A DNA stretch of 24,179 nucleotides from an uncultured Coriobacteriales bacterium (GTDB taxonomy: Bacteria > Actinomycetota > Coriobacteriia > Coriobacteriales > UMGS124): NCBI GenBank assembly GCA_902464015.1, contig CABQHM010000049.1, positions 1 to 24,179 on the forward strand, written 5' to 3'. This document shows positions 14,671-21,944 of the stretch, one piece after another (position 1 is the stretch's first letter; each line of letters begins with the position of its first letter). The notes under the pieces were generated by a model. That model was not told the DNA's origin. It made no database searches and was given only the letters and a program-made list of their open reading frames with translations. Both the position numbers and the translations under genes were made by a program.

Positions 14671-15438
14671 ATGCTTCAGGGGTTCAAGGAACACCAGTTT
14701 CTGTTCGAGGAACTGGTGGCGCGTGACTTTAAGACCAAGTACAAGCGCACGGTGCTCGGCATGCTGTGGAGCGTGCTTAACCCGCTGCTCACGCTGCTTG
14801 TCATGAAGATCGTCTTCACGCAGTTCTTCGGTCAAAGCATGGAGCACTACACCACGTACCTGTTCTGCGGCAACCTCGTGTTCAACTACTTCAACGAGGC
14901 CACCTCGCAGGGCATGACGGCCCTCATGTCAAACTCGCACATCTTCACCAAGGTCAACGTGCCCAAGTACATGTTCCTGCTCTCAAAGAACGTTCAGACC
15001 ATCATCAACTTCGGCATCACGCTGTGCGTGTTCTTCGTCTTCTGCCTTATCGATCACATCACGTTTACCTGGAACTTCCTGCTGCTCATCGTGCCCATCG
15101 TGTTTCTCATGCTGTTCAATGTCGGCGTGGGCCTCATCCTGTCGGCGCTGTACGTCTTCTTCAAGGACGTGCAGTACCTTTGGGGTGTCTTCACGATGCT
15201 GCTCATGTACCTGTCCGCCATTTTCTACACCACCTCAAGCTATTCGCCGCTCATCCAGAACCTGTTCTACTGCAACCCGGTGTATGTCTACATCACATAT
15301 TTCCGCCAGGTGGTCATCGACGGACTCGTGCCCTCGGCGGGCCTGCATACGCTTGTCATCGGCTATGCCGTGGCTGCGTTTGCCATCGGCGCGCTGATCT
15401 ACAAGAAGAAGAACCACGAGTTTTTGTACTACGTGTAA
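14671..15438 (+). CDS. ABC-2 type polysaccharide export permease (Wzm/TagG-like)
   Basis: The 255-residue integral membrane protein forms the channel half of a polysaccharide ABC exporter. It begins with the family signature RDFKTKYKRTVLGMLWSVLNPLLTLLVMKIVF: an amphipathic interface helix followed by the first membrane helix. About six membrane segments follow, and EYVYF-type aromatic clusters occur near the end (NPVYVYITYFRQVVIDG). ATG 14671 is preferred to TTG 14668; AGGGGG is at 14661-14666. The ATPase gene follows after nine bases. Substrate is inferred from context: the lipid-linked glycan made by the surrounding transferases. Length matches TagG, RgpC and Wzm proteins. Confidence 0.92.
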   Translation: MLQGFKEHQFLFEELVARDFKTKYKRTVLGMLWSVLNPLLTLLVMKIVFTQFFGQSMEHYTTYLFCGNLVFNYFNEATSQGMTALMSNSHIFTKVNVPKYMFLLSKNVQTIINFGITLCVFFVFCLIDHITFTWNFLLLIVPIVFLMLFNVGVGLILSALYVFFKDVQYLWGVFTMLLMYLSAIFYTTSSYSPLIQNLFYCNPVYVYITYFRQVVIDGLVPSAGLHTLVIGYAVAAFAIGALIYKKKNHEFLYYV

Positions 15439-15447
15439 GGTGCGCCC

Positions 15448-16857
15448 ATGACTGCAATGATCAGCTGCGACAACGTCTCGATTCGCTACATTACCGGCGA
15501 CTTCAAGGACATTGGTCTCAAGGAATACTTCATCCGCAGGCTCAAGCACGAGTATCACGTCACCGAGTTCTGGGCCGACAGGCATGTGACCTTCGAGCTT
15601 GAGCCCGGCGACATGCTCGGCATCATCGGCTCCAACGGCGCGGGCAAGTCCACGCTGCTCAAGGCCATCAGCGGCATCATGGTACCCACCGAGGGAACGG
15701 TGCAGTGCAACGGCAAGATTGCAGCCCTGCTCGAGCTCGCCAGCGGATTCGACGGCGACCTCACGGTGCGTGAGAACACCTACCTGCGCGCCGCCATGCT
15801 GGGCTATAACCGTGCGTTTGTCGACGAGACCTACGACTCCATCATTGACTTCGCCGAGCTGCGTGGGTTTGAGGACCGTCCTTTCAAGCAGCTCTCCAGC
15901 GGCATGAAGAGCCGCCTGGCATTTTCCATCGCAAGCCTTGTCGACCCCGAGGTGCTCATCCTCGACGAGGTGCTTTCGGTGGGCGACGGTGCCTTCCGTA
16001 AGAAGAGCGAGGCGAAGATGCGCGAAATCATCGCGGGCGGTGCCACCACGCTGCTCGTGAGCCACTCCACGGGCCAGGTGCGCTCGCTGTGCAACAAGAT
16101 TCTCTGGCTCGACCATGGCAACCAGGTCGCCTTTGGCAACAACGTGCAGGGCCTGTGCGACGCCTACGAGCGGTATCTCAATACCAAGAAGCTGCCGGGC
16201 AAAGACGAGCTGCCGCCGCTGTTCATCGACGAGGCTCCCCAGTCGCCCTCGGAGCCTGCGGCAGACAAGGTGGCTGGGCAGGCTTCGCCTGCCTCGGAGC
16301 AGGGTGCTGTCTCGTCGGGTAATGAGAGCTCGGGCGACCCTGCCCAGGCGCAGGCTCGCAAGTCGTTCATTCAGCGTGTCGCGGGCCTTCCCAAGGCCGT
16401 GCGCATCACCGCTCTTGCCTTCGCGGCGCTTCTCATCGTCATTGCCGTGAGCGAGGCGACGCTGCCGGGGCGTATCCAGGCTTTGCCGCTCAACGAGACG
16501 GCCCTGATGTGCGTCAACGACGACGAGGGCATCCAGGTGTGTCTGCGCGACAACAAGCTCTATGTCTTCGCCGACCGCGCCCGTACCGATGCCTCGGGGC
16601 TCTTGTTTGCCGTGCGCGCGCAGGATTCCCATGGCTACGTCACGCGCGAGACGTTCGACATCGCCTCGCGAGCCAGCGGTCGGTACAGCACGTCCGACGC
16701 CTATGTGCTCGAGGTCAACCTTGCGCGCTATGTGGGCTACACCGAGCTGCAATATGGCGAGGTAGACGCGGCTGCTCCGATGACAGGCGATGAGTTCGAG
16801 TGGGCCTGGAGCGAGACGTACGCTCGCGGTGAGCAGGTCACGCTCAAACGAGGATAG
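15448..16857 (+). CDS. Polysaccharide ABC exporter ATPase with TagH-like extracytoplasmic domain
   Basis: The 469-residue protein pairs with the preceding permease. Residues 1-250 are the nucleotide-binding domain: Walker A GSNGAGKS (61-68), signature LSSGMKSR (149-156), Walker B LILDEVLSVGD with Asp173/Glu174, and switch His206 in VSHSTG. The AALLELASGFDGDLTVREN segment is typical of Wzt/TagH/RgpD exporters. After a Pro/Ser/Ala/Glu-rich linker (about 255-310) comes one membrane helix (about 317-338, ITALAFAALLIVIAVSEATL) and an outer domain of about 130 residues (MCVNDDEGIQVCLRDNKLYVFADRAR onward). That layout, with an anchored C-terminal domain outside the membrane, matches TagH of wall teichoic acid export rather than Gram-negative Wzt, whose extra domain is cytoplasmic. 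The start has AAGGTG five bases upstream. Confidence 0.92.
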   Translation: MTAMISCDNVSIRYITGDFKDIGLKEYFIRRLKHEYHVTEFWADRHVTFELEPGDMLGIIGSNGAGKSTLLKAISGIMVPTEGTVQCNGKIAALLELASGFDGDLTVRENTYLRAAMLGYNRAFVDETYDSIIDFAELRGFEDRPFKQLSSGMKSRLAFSIASLVDPEVLILDEVLSVGDGAFRKKSEAKMREIIAGGATTLLVSHSTGQVRSLCNKILWLDHGNQVAFGNNVQGLCDAYERYLNTKKLPGKDELPPLFIDEAPQSPSEPAADKVAGQASPASEQGAVSSGNESSGDPAQAQARKSFIQRVAGLPKAVRITALAFAALLIVIAVSEATLPGRIQALPLNETALMCVNDDEGIQVCLRDNKLYVFADRARTDASGLLFAVRAQDSHGYVTRETFDIASRASGRYSTSDAYVLEVNLARYVGYTELQYGEVDAAAPMTGDEFEWAWSETYARGEQVTLKRG

Positions 16858-16871
16858 TGCCCGAGATATGC

Positions 16872-16920
16872 AAATGGGCCGGACGGGATGCAGCTCGCAG
16901 CTCCCGTCCGGCCCATTTTT
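16872..16920. terminator. Strong hairpin terminator between exporter and sugar transferase genes
   Basis: A perfect 17-base-pair stem joins 16872-16888 and 16902-16918 around a 13-base loop, with T residues running to 16920. It lies just after the exporter ATPase stop and before the end of the convergent minus-strand gene. It therefore ends plus-strand transcription and may serve both directions. Confidence 0.9.
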
Positions 16921-16928
16921 GCTTGCGT

Positions 16929-18344
16929 CTATCGCGTGCCCGGCCTATTTTTGGCGCTCTTCTTCACGAGCGGCTCCTGCTTGTTCACGATGCCCTTGAA
17001 CGGCGTGGTAAAGAGGATACGCAGGTCAAACATGAACGACCAGTTCTCGATGTAGTACAGGTCGTACTCCACGCGTGCCTCGATGGAGGTGTCGCCGCGC
17101 AGGCCGTTGATCTGCGCCCAGCCCGTCATGCCGGGGCGCACCTGGTGGCGCAGCATGTACAGCGGCACACTGCCCTTGAAGTCATACACGTGCTGGGGAA
17201 GCTCGGGCCTGGGTCCCACAAGGCTCATGTCGCCCCTGAGCACGTTGAACAGCTGGGGCAGCTCGTCGATGGAGTAACGGCGCATAAAGGCGCCGAAGGC
17301 CGTACGGCGCGGGTCGCCGGTGACAGTCCAGCCGTCCGCCTCATGCACGTTTACGCGCATCGAACGAAACTTGTACATGTAGAACGGCTTGCGGTTGCGT
17401 CCCACGCGCTCCTGCTTGAATAGGACCGGGCCGGGGGAGGAGAGCTTGGTGCCGATGACCGCCACGAGCATAATCGGCGAGGTCAGCACGATGAGCACGG
17501 CCGATCCCACCACGTCCATGAGGCGCTTGAGGAACGCAAAGCCCAGGTTGTCGAGCACGACGCGCTGCACGTTGATGAGCGGCACGCCGCCCTCGATGCT
17601 GATTGAGGGCCTGCTGGAGAGGAACTGGTAGTATGCAGGCAGGATTGAGAGTTTGATGCCGCTGCGCTTGCAGGCGATGAGGATGGGGTCGAGCAAGTCC
17701 TGCTCTTTGGCATCGATGGCGATGACGACCTCGTCGGGCAGGGTGGCATCGAGGATGTGGTCGATGTCGGCGTACGATCCTAACAGCCTGACATCTTCAA
17801 TTGACGCCTCGCCGATGTTGCCCGCCACGACCTGTCCGGTGCTGGGATGTGCGGCGATGCCGTGCGCAAACGTGCAGGCCCCCGCCCCCGAGCCCACGAT
17901 GACGACCCTGCGCAGGTCGCGGCCCGAGCGGTGGATGGATTTGAGGACGTGTGTGACTGCCAGCTCTTTTAGGCATGACAGGGTCACTGAGATAATCCAG
18001 TAGAACACGACGAGCCAGCGCGAGAAATCTATGACGCGCAGTACGAAGATGCAGTCGATGAAGAGCATGGTGGCGATGGTGTTCGCCGCGACGAGCTGTC
18101 CGAGCTTATGCGAGGTCTCGACGGTGCGATGGCGGTCGTACACGCCCAGAAGGCCATAGAAGAAGACGTACAGCGGCGAGAAAGCGGTGACCCACAGCAC
18201 ATGCTCGGCCATCGTGCCGATGGGGTTTTCGCCCGAGAAAAGGCAGAAGCGCAGCCAGAATGCGATGGCCATGGAGATGGGGGCGATGAGGATGTCGGTG
18301 AAGTACGACATGATGCTGAACGCCCGGCGTCCGGGTCTTACCAT
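16929..18344 (-). CDS. Polyprenyl-phosphate sugar-1-phosphate transferase (WbaP/CpsE-like)
   Basis: The 471-residue membrane enzyme should start glycan synthesis by moving a sugar-1-phosphate from a UDP-sugar to undecaprenyl phosphate. The N-terminal 130 residues hold four membrane helices. A Rossmann-like CoA-binding-type domain follows (RVVIVGSGAGACTFAHGIAAHP, 145-167). The catalytic C-terminal bacterial sugar transferase domain (about 270-471) has a membrane helix at KRLMDVVGSAVLIVL, the KFRSM block (325-329), the Asp360-Glu361 pair in SIDELPQLFNVLRGDMSLVGPRPE, and RPGMTGWAQINGLRG. ATG 18344 is chosen over an in-frame ATG at 18542 because AAGGGA lies five bases upstream and it gives the normal family length. 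Glucose or galactose phosphate specificity cannot be told. Confidence 0.93.
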   Translation of the reverse strand: MVRPGRRAFSIMSYFTDILIAPISMAIAFWLRFCLFSGENPIGTMAEHVLWVTAFSPLYVFFYGLLGVYDRHRTVETSHKLGQLVAANTIATMLFIDCIFVLRVIDFSRWLVVFYWIISVTLSCLKELAVTHVLKSIHRSGRDLRRVVIVGSGAGACTFAHGIAAHPSTGQVVAGNIGEASIEDVRLLGSYADIDHILDATLPDEVVIAIDAKEQDLLDPILIACKRSGIKLSILPAYYQFLSSRPSISIEGGVPLINVQRVVLDNLGFAFLKRLMDVVGSAVLIVLTSPIMLVAVIGTKLSSPGPVLFKQERVGRNRKPFYMYKFRSMRVNVHEADGWTVTGDPRRTAFGAFMRRYSIDELPQLFNVLRGDMSLVGPRPELPQHVYDFKGSVPLYMLRHQVRPGMTGWAQINGLRGDTSIEARVEYDLYYIENWSFMFDLRILFTTPFKGIVNKQEPLVKKSAKNRPGTR

Positions 18345-18402
18345 AAGGTTCCCTTCGGTGCATGGCGCATAGTGCCGTGCGATTGCGATAGAGTAACCTT
18401 TC

Positions 18403-18408
18403 ATTTTA
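18403..18408 (-). promoter_or_regulatory. Possible -10 box of the sugar transferase gene
   Basis: The minus strand reads TAAAAT about 60 bases before the ATG at 18344. No good -35 is seen. The same hexamer is found ahead of the exporter and DUF4012 genes. Confidence 0.3.
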
Positions 18409-18498
18409 GGGGATTTTTGCATGCCGTTGCCGTAGACGCTCAATGAACGCCAATCCTCTAAGATGGGGCCACAGTTTAAGCAGGGGAGAGGGGATGTT

Positions 18499-19683
18499 AT
18501 GAACGAGCGCGGCAAGTCGGAATGCGCCTGCAGCGGCCGCAAGGTGCTGTATGCTGCCTCGACGTTCGGCCATCTGCGAAGCTTCCACCTCCCTTATATC
18601 GAGGCCTTACGTGCCGACGGATTCGATGTGACCCTTCTTGCAGGGGGCGACCCGGTGGCCGCCGGCATGCCGCAGGGCGTGCGCTGCATACCTGCCGACT
18701 TCGTGAAGTCCATGTCCTCGCCGCGCAATTTTGCCGTGGCCCGTGAGGTGTCGCGCTTGCAGCTGCGTGAGCGCTTCGACATCGTGCTGACGCACACCTC
18801 CCTCGCGGCGTTCTTTGTTCGCTTAGGCATTTTGGGGGCCGTGCAGTGCGACAAAGGAGCGCGTCCTCGTGTGGTGAACACCGTGCACGGGTACCTCTTT
18901 GATGCGGAAACGCCGTTTCCGCGCAGGGCCGCCCTGCTTGCTGCCGAGCGCCTCTGCGCCGGTGTGACCGATCAGATTGTGGTCATGAACAGCCAAGACG
19001 CCATCATTGCTCGTGAGCATGGGCTCTGTCGGGGACAGGTGGTGGAAACGCCCGGCATGGGCGTTGTGCTCGACGGTCTGCATCCTGCCAGCGCCTGCGA
19101 GCGGGCTTCTGCCCGTCGTGCGTTGGGCATGCGCGACGACGCGTTCGTGTGCCTGTGCGTCGCTGAGTTTTCCCAGCGCAAGAACCAGCGCCTATTGATC
19201 GAGGCGCTCCCAAACCTGCCCGAACGCGTGGTTCTCGCTTTGCCCGGCAGGGGCTCTGAGCAGCAGGCATGTCTTGGCCTCGCCCGTGAGCTCGGGGTTG
19301 AGGGACGGGTTGCGATGCCGGGGCATCTCGACGCCGCCGGTCTTGCCCTGTGGCGCGCAGCAAGTGACGCATGCGTCTCGGCAAGCCGCTACGAGGGGCT
19401 GCCCTTTCATGTGGTTGAGGCATTTGCCTGTGGTCTACCTGCGGTTTTAAGTTCCGTAAAGGGCCATGTTGACCTCGTCGATCCTGGCGTGAACGGCCTG
19501 TTGTTCAATCAGGGCGATGCTGCCGGATTCTGCTCGTGCGTCGAGCGCCTGCTCGCCGACCCAGCGCTGCTGGTCGAGATGGGCGAGCATGCCGTTGCGA
19601 CAAGTGCGAGATACAGCCTTGCGCGCGTGTTCGAGCCGTTGCGTGCCGTGTATGAGGGGCGAGAGGCCTCGCGTGAGGTGTAG
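18499..19683 (+). CDS. GT4 family glycosyltransferase
   Basis: The 394-residue cytoplasmic enzyme has the GT-B fold of family GT4. The N-terminal domain reads KVLYAASTFGHLRSFHLPYIEALRADGFDVTLLAGG, then RFDIVLTHTSLAAFFVRL and NTVHGYLFD, as in CapM/EpsD/PglA-like transferases. The C-terminal domain contains VAEFSQRKNQRLLIEAL (donor-site start) and the E-x7-E pair Glu299/Glu307 in SRYEGLPFHVVEAFACGLPAVLS. These enzymes often add the second sugar to the polyprenyl-linked primer. That fits its position divergent from the priming transferase, separated by a 154-base shared promoter region. The ATG has GAGGGG five bases upstream; earlier in-frame starts would lie over the promoter region. A 213-base gap without a clear terminator precedes the next gene. 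Confidence 0.9.
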   Translation: MNERGKSECACSGRKVLYAASTFGHLRSFHLPYIEALRADGFDVTLLAGGDPVAAGMPQGVRCIPADFVKSMSSPRNFAVAREVSRLQLRERFDIVLTHTSLAAFFVRLGILGAVQCDKGARPRVVNTVHGYLFDAETPFPRRAALLAAERLCAGVTDQIVVMNSQDAIIAREHGLCRGQVVETPGMGVVLDGLHPASACERASARRALGMRDDAFVCLCVAEFSQRKNQRLLIEALPNLPERVVLALPGRGSEQQACLGLARELGVEGRVAMPGHLDAAGLALWRAASDACVSASRYEGLPFHVVEAFACGLPAVLSSVKGHVDLVDPGVNGLLFNQGDAAGFCSCVERLLADPALLVEMGEHAVATSARYSLARVFEPLRAVYEGREASREV

Positions 19684-19813
19684 GCCGCCTTTCTTGCTTG
19701 CGCCATGGGGCCTCTTCACACGCCGGCCACGTTCTCCCCACAGGCTCGTCACCGCGCTGAGCTGATATGGTGGGGTTTGCCCAGGGGGTCTGTTTGCTGT
19801 GTTCGGGCCTCGA

Positions 19814-19843
19814 TAAAATACTGGTTTGGCCGCACGTGCGGTC
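19814..19843 (+). promoter_or_regulatory. Putative promoter and palindrome upstream of the DUF4012 gene
   Basis: TAAAAT at 19814-19819 is a candidate -10 box. Ten bases after it, CCGCACGTGCGG (19830-19841) is a perfect 12-base palindrome, placed at or just after the expected transcription start. It could be an operator or a 5' mRNA hairpin. The leader to the ATG would be about 70 bases. Confidence 0.35.
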
Positions 19844-19896
19844 AGGTACATGTTCATTGGGGTCTCCTGGCACCACAGATATGAAACGGAGGGACG

Positions 19897-21765
19897 ATGT
19901 CCGCTCACTTCAAGCAGGACCCGAACCATCCTGATGCCGGCGACTATGGTCGCAACGAAGCCTATTATCAGACGCGCCACTCCGCGTATTCCTCAAGCAA
20001 GAAGCCGCATTCGCGTCGCGCTTTCGTCATTGGCGGCGTGTGTGTGGCAGCGGTTGCCGTTGTGGGGGCTGCCACGCCTGCCATGGCGAGCGGGGTCATC
20101 GACGACCTCAAGGTAAAGGCGGGCAGCGTGTCCGACCTGCTCAATCAGACTCTTGATGCTTTCAAGAGCATGGATTTCACCAGCGCTTACGATTTGTCGG
20201 TCAAGACGTCCGCTGAGATCAAAGACTTCCAGAGCGAGCTTGAAGGCCCCCTGTGGAGCGCCGCCGAGTTCGTGCCTGTTGTCGGCAGCGACGTCAAGGC
20301 GGCCCGCTCGCTTGTGAGCATGCTCGGCGACCTTGTCGAGGACGCCCTCATCCCGTTGTCGCAGGACCTCAACGGCGTCTCGCTCGACACGCTCATTACC
20401 AAAAACGAGTATGACCAGACTCAGATCGACCTCCCGACGCTTCAGACGGTCGTCGACGCGGTGAAGAGGGTCATGCCCGCGCTCACCGAGGCAGTCGACA
20501 CCGTCAATGGCATCGGCAAACTCCACATCGCCCAGCTTGCCAAGATCGTTGACCAGGCCAAGGAGAAGGTCGCGCCCCTTGCCGGCAAGATGGACAAGGT
20601 CTCGGCGCTGCTCGACGTGCTGCCCAACATGCTGGGCGCCCAGGGCGACCGCGTGTATGTCGTTATGGCTCTCAACAACGTCGAGATTCGCTCCCTGGGC
20701 GGCTTTGCTGGTCAGGCCTGCCGCGTGAGCGTGAGCAACGGTGCCGTCATGCTTGGCGACGTGTGCTCCGTCTACGACTACATCCCCAGCGACGACGAGT
20801 GGGCCCGCGTGCCCCTTTCCGACGAGGAAATTCAGCTGTACAGCGACTCGGTCGGCTACATTGCAGGCAACACGTGCTTCATCCCCGATTTCCCGCGTGT
20901 CTGCGACATCTGGGGCCAGTTGTGGGCGACGTTCCAGGGCGAGTATGTCGACGGCATCATCGCGCTTGATCCTGTGCTGCTTCAGATGCTCATGGCGCTC
21001 ACGGGCGGCGCACAGATGTACGACGGCACCCGCCTCGACGGCACGAACACGGTGCGCGTGCTTTTGCACGACACGTACTGGAACTACATGGACGACGCCG
21101 AGGCCATGGACGCCTACTTTGCGCAGGCGGCTTCCACGGCGCTCGACTGCATTATGGCCAATTTCTCCTCGATGAGCTTCTCGGGGCTTGAACAGACCAT
21201 CTCCGACGCCATAGACCAGTATCACCTCTACACCTGGTTCGCTGATTCTGCCGAGCAGGCAACGTTCTCGGCGCTCGGCGCGGGTGGTGAGATCAACTAC
21301 GACCCGGCAAAGCCCGAGCTCGGCGTCTTCTTGGACAACGCCTCGTGGTCGAAGATGGAGTGGTGGCTCGACCTCGATTTCACCATCGACGAGGGCAAGA
21401 CCAACCGCGACGGCTCCAAGACCTACGAGTGCTCGCTTACACTTTCCAACACGGCGACGCAGGACGAAATCGCCGTTTGCAACGACTATATGGTGGGCAC
21501 CAACCCTGAGAAGTACAGCGCCGACGACATGCTCGAGCGCCTGACCATCTATGCGCCCGCCGGTGGCAGCATCGCCTATGTCGACCACAACGACAACTTC
21601 ATTCCTTGGGCCGATGGCAGCTACAAGGGCCTCCAGGTGGCAACTGGCCAGGTTCACAACCAGATCGACCATCCGGCCATCATCAACTTCACGGTGACCA
21701 CCTCGCCTGAGGCAACCGAGGACCTCATGGTGCGCATCACCCCCACGGTACAGGATTACCGCTAG
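19897..21765 (+). CDS. Exported DUF4012 family protein with a twin-arginine-type signal
   Basis: The 622-residue protein belongs to the DUF4012 family of Actinobacteria and relatives. Seen here are VPVVGSDVKAARSLVSML, the NVEIRSLGGFAGQA strand (family consensus NNAELRATGGF), and IIALDPVLLQMLMALTGG. A polar 38-residue N-terminus leads into HSRRAFVIGG (Arg40-Arg41) and a hydrophobic stretch to ATPAMA-SG, where a signal peptidase could cut after residue 64. SRRxFV matches the Tat motif. The function of DUF4012 is not established; the proteins often lie next to surface-polysaccharide or LytR-CpsA-Psr genes, so a role outside the membrane in attaching or maturing the glycan is a reasonable guess. 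The protein has no C-terminal anchor or sorting signal. The start has GGAGG close upstream; a terminator follows. Confidence 0.85.
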   Translation: MSAHFKQDPNHPDAGDYGRNEAYYQTRHSAYSSSKKPHSRRAFVIGGVCVAAVAVVGAATPAMASGVIDDLKVKAGSVSDLLNQTLDAFKSMDFTSAYDLSVKTSAEIKDFQSELEGPLWSAAEFVPVVGSDVKAARSLVSMLGDLVEDALIPLSQDLNGVSLDTLITKNEYDQTQIDLPTLQTVVDAVKRVMPALTEAVDTVNGIGKLHIAQLAKIVDQAKEKVAPLAGKMDKVSALLDVLPNMLGAQGDRVYVVMALNNVEIRSLGGFAGQACRVSVSNGAVMLGDVCSVYDYIPSDDEWARVPLSDEEIQLYSDSVGYIAGNTCFIPDFPRVCDIWGQLWATFQGEYVDGIIALDPVLLQMLMALTGGAQMYDGTRLDGTNTVRVLLHDTYWNYMDDAEAMDAYFAQAASTALDCIMANFSSMSFSGLEQTISDAIDQYHLYTWFADSAEQATFSALGAGGEINYDPAKPELGVFLDNASWSKMEWWLDLDFTIDEGKTNRDGSKTYECSLTLSNTATQDEIAVCNDYMVGTNPEKYSADDMLERLTIYAPAGGSIAYVDHNDNFIPWADGSYKGLQVATGQVHNQIDHPAIINFTVTTSPEATEDLMVRITPTVQDYR

Positions 21766-21799
21766 GGGAGCCCGGGCACTCACATACGTGCGCAGCAAG

Positions 21800-21846
21800 A
21801 AGGCGCCGAGGAAACCTGCATTGCAGGCCTTCCTCGGCGCCTTTGT
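21800..21846. terminator. Bidirectional hairpin terminator after the DUF4012 gene
   Basis: A 14-base perfect stem joins 21800-21813 and 21830-21843, and the loop itself folds (CCTGCA at 21815-21820 with TGCAGG at 21822-21827). The T-rich tail is CTTTGTTTGT. It lies 34 bases after the stop codon, between convergent genes. Confidence 0.85.
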
Positions 21847-21853
21847 TTGTGTT

Positions 21854-21932
21854 GGGTATGGGTGGGGCTGGACGCCGCGACAGTGGGGTCGCCGGGTATG
21901 GGCAGGGCGCAGGCGGCGGCCGTGGGGTCGCC
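21854..21932. repeat. Degenerate two-copy tandem repeat of about 40 bases
   Basis: Two adjacent units, 21854-21893 and 21894-21932, each begin GGGTATGGG and end GTGGGGTCGCC, with a less conserved middle. The second unit overlaps an inverted repeat, GCAGGCGGCG (21909-21918) with CGCCGCCTGC (21929-21938), that could act as a hairpin at the end of the minus-strand gene. Confidence 0.6.
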
Positions 21933-21944
21933 GCCTGCCCTCGT

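Noticed and set aside
15235..16752. A minus-strand open frame of about 500 codons opposite the exporter ATPase
   Set aside because: It is a shadow of the ABC ATPase gene, whose Walker A, signature, Walker B and switch motifs are all intact.
18345..18542. N-terminal extension of the sugar transferase from ATG 18542
   Set aside because: It would cover the promoter region and start of the divergent GT4 gene; ATG 18344 has a good ribosome binding site and gives the standard family start.
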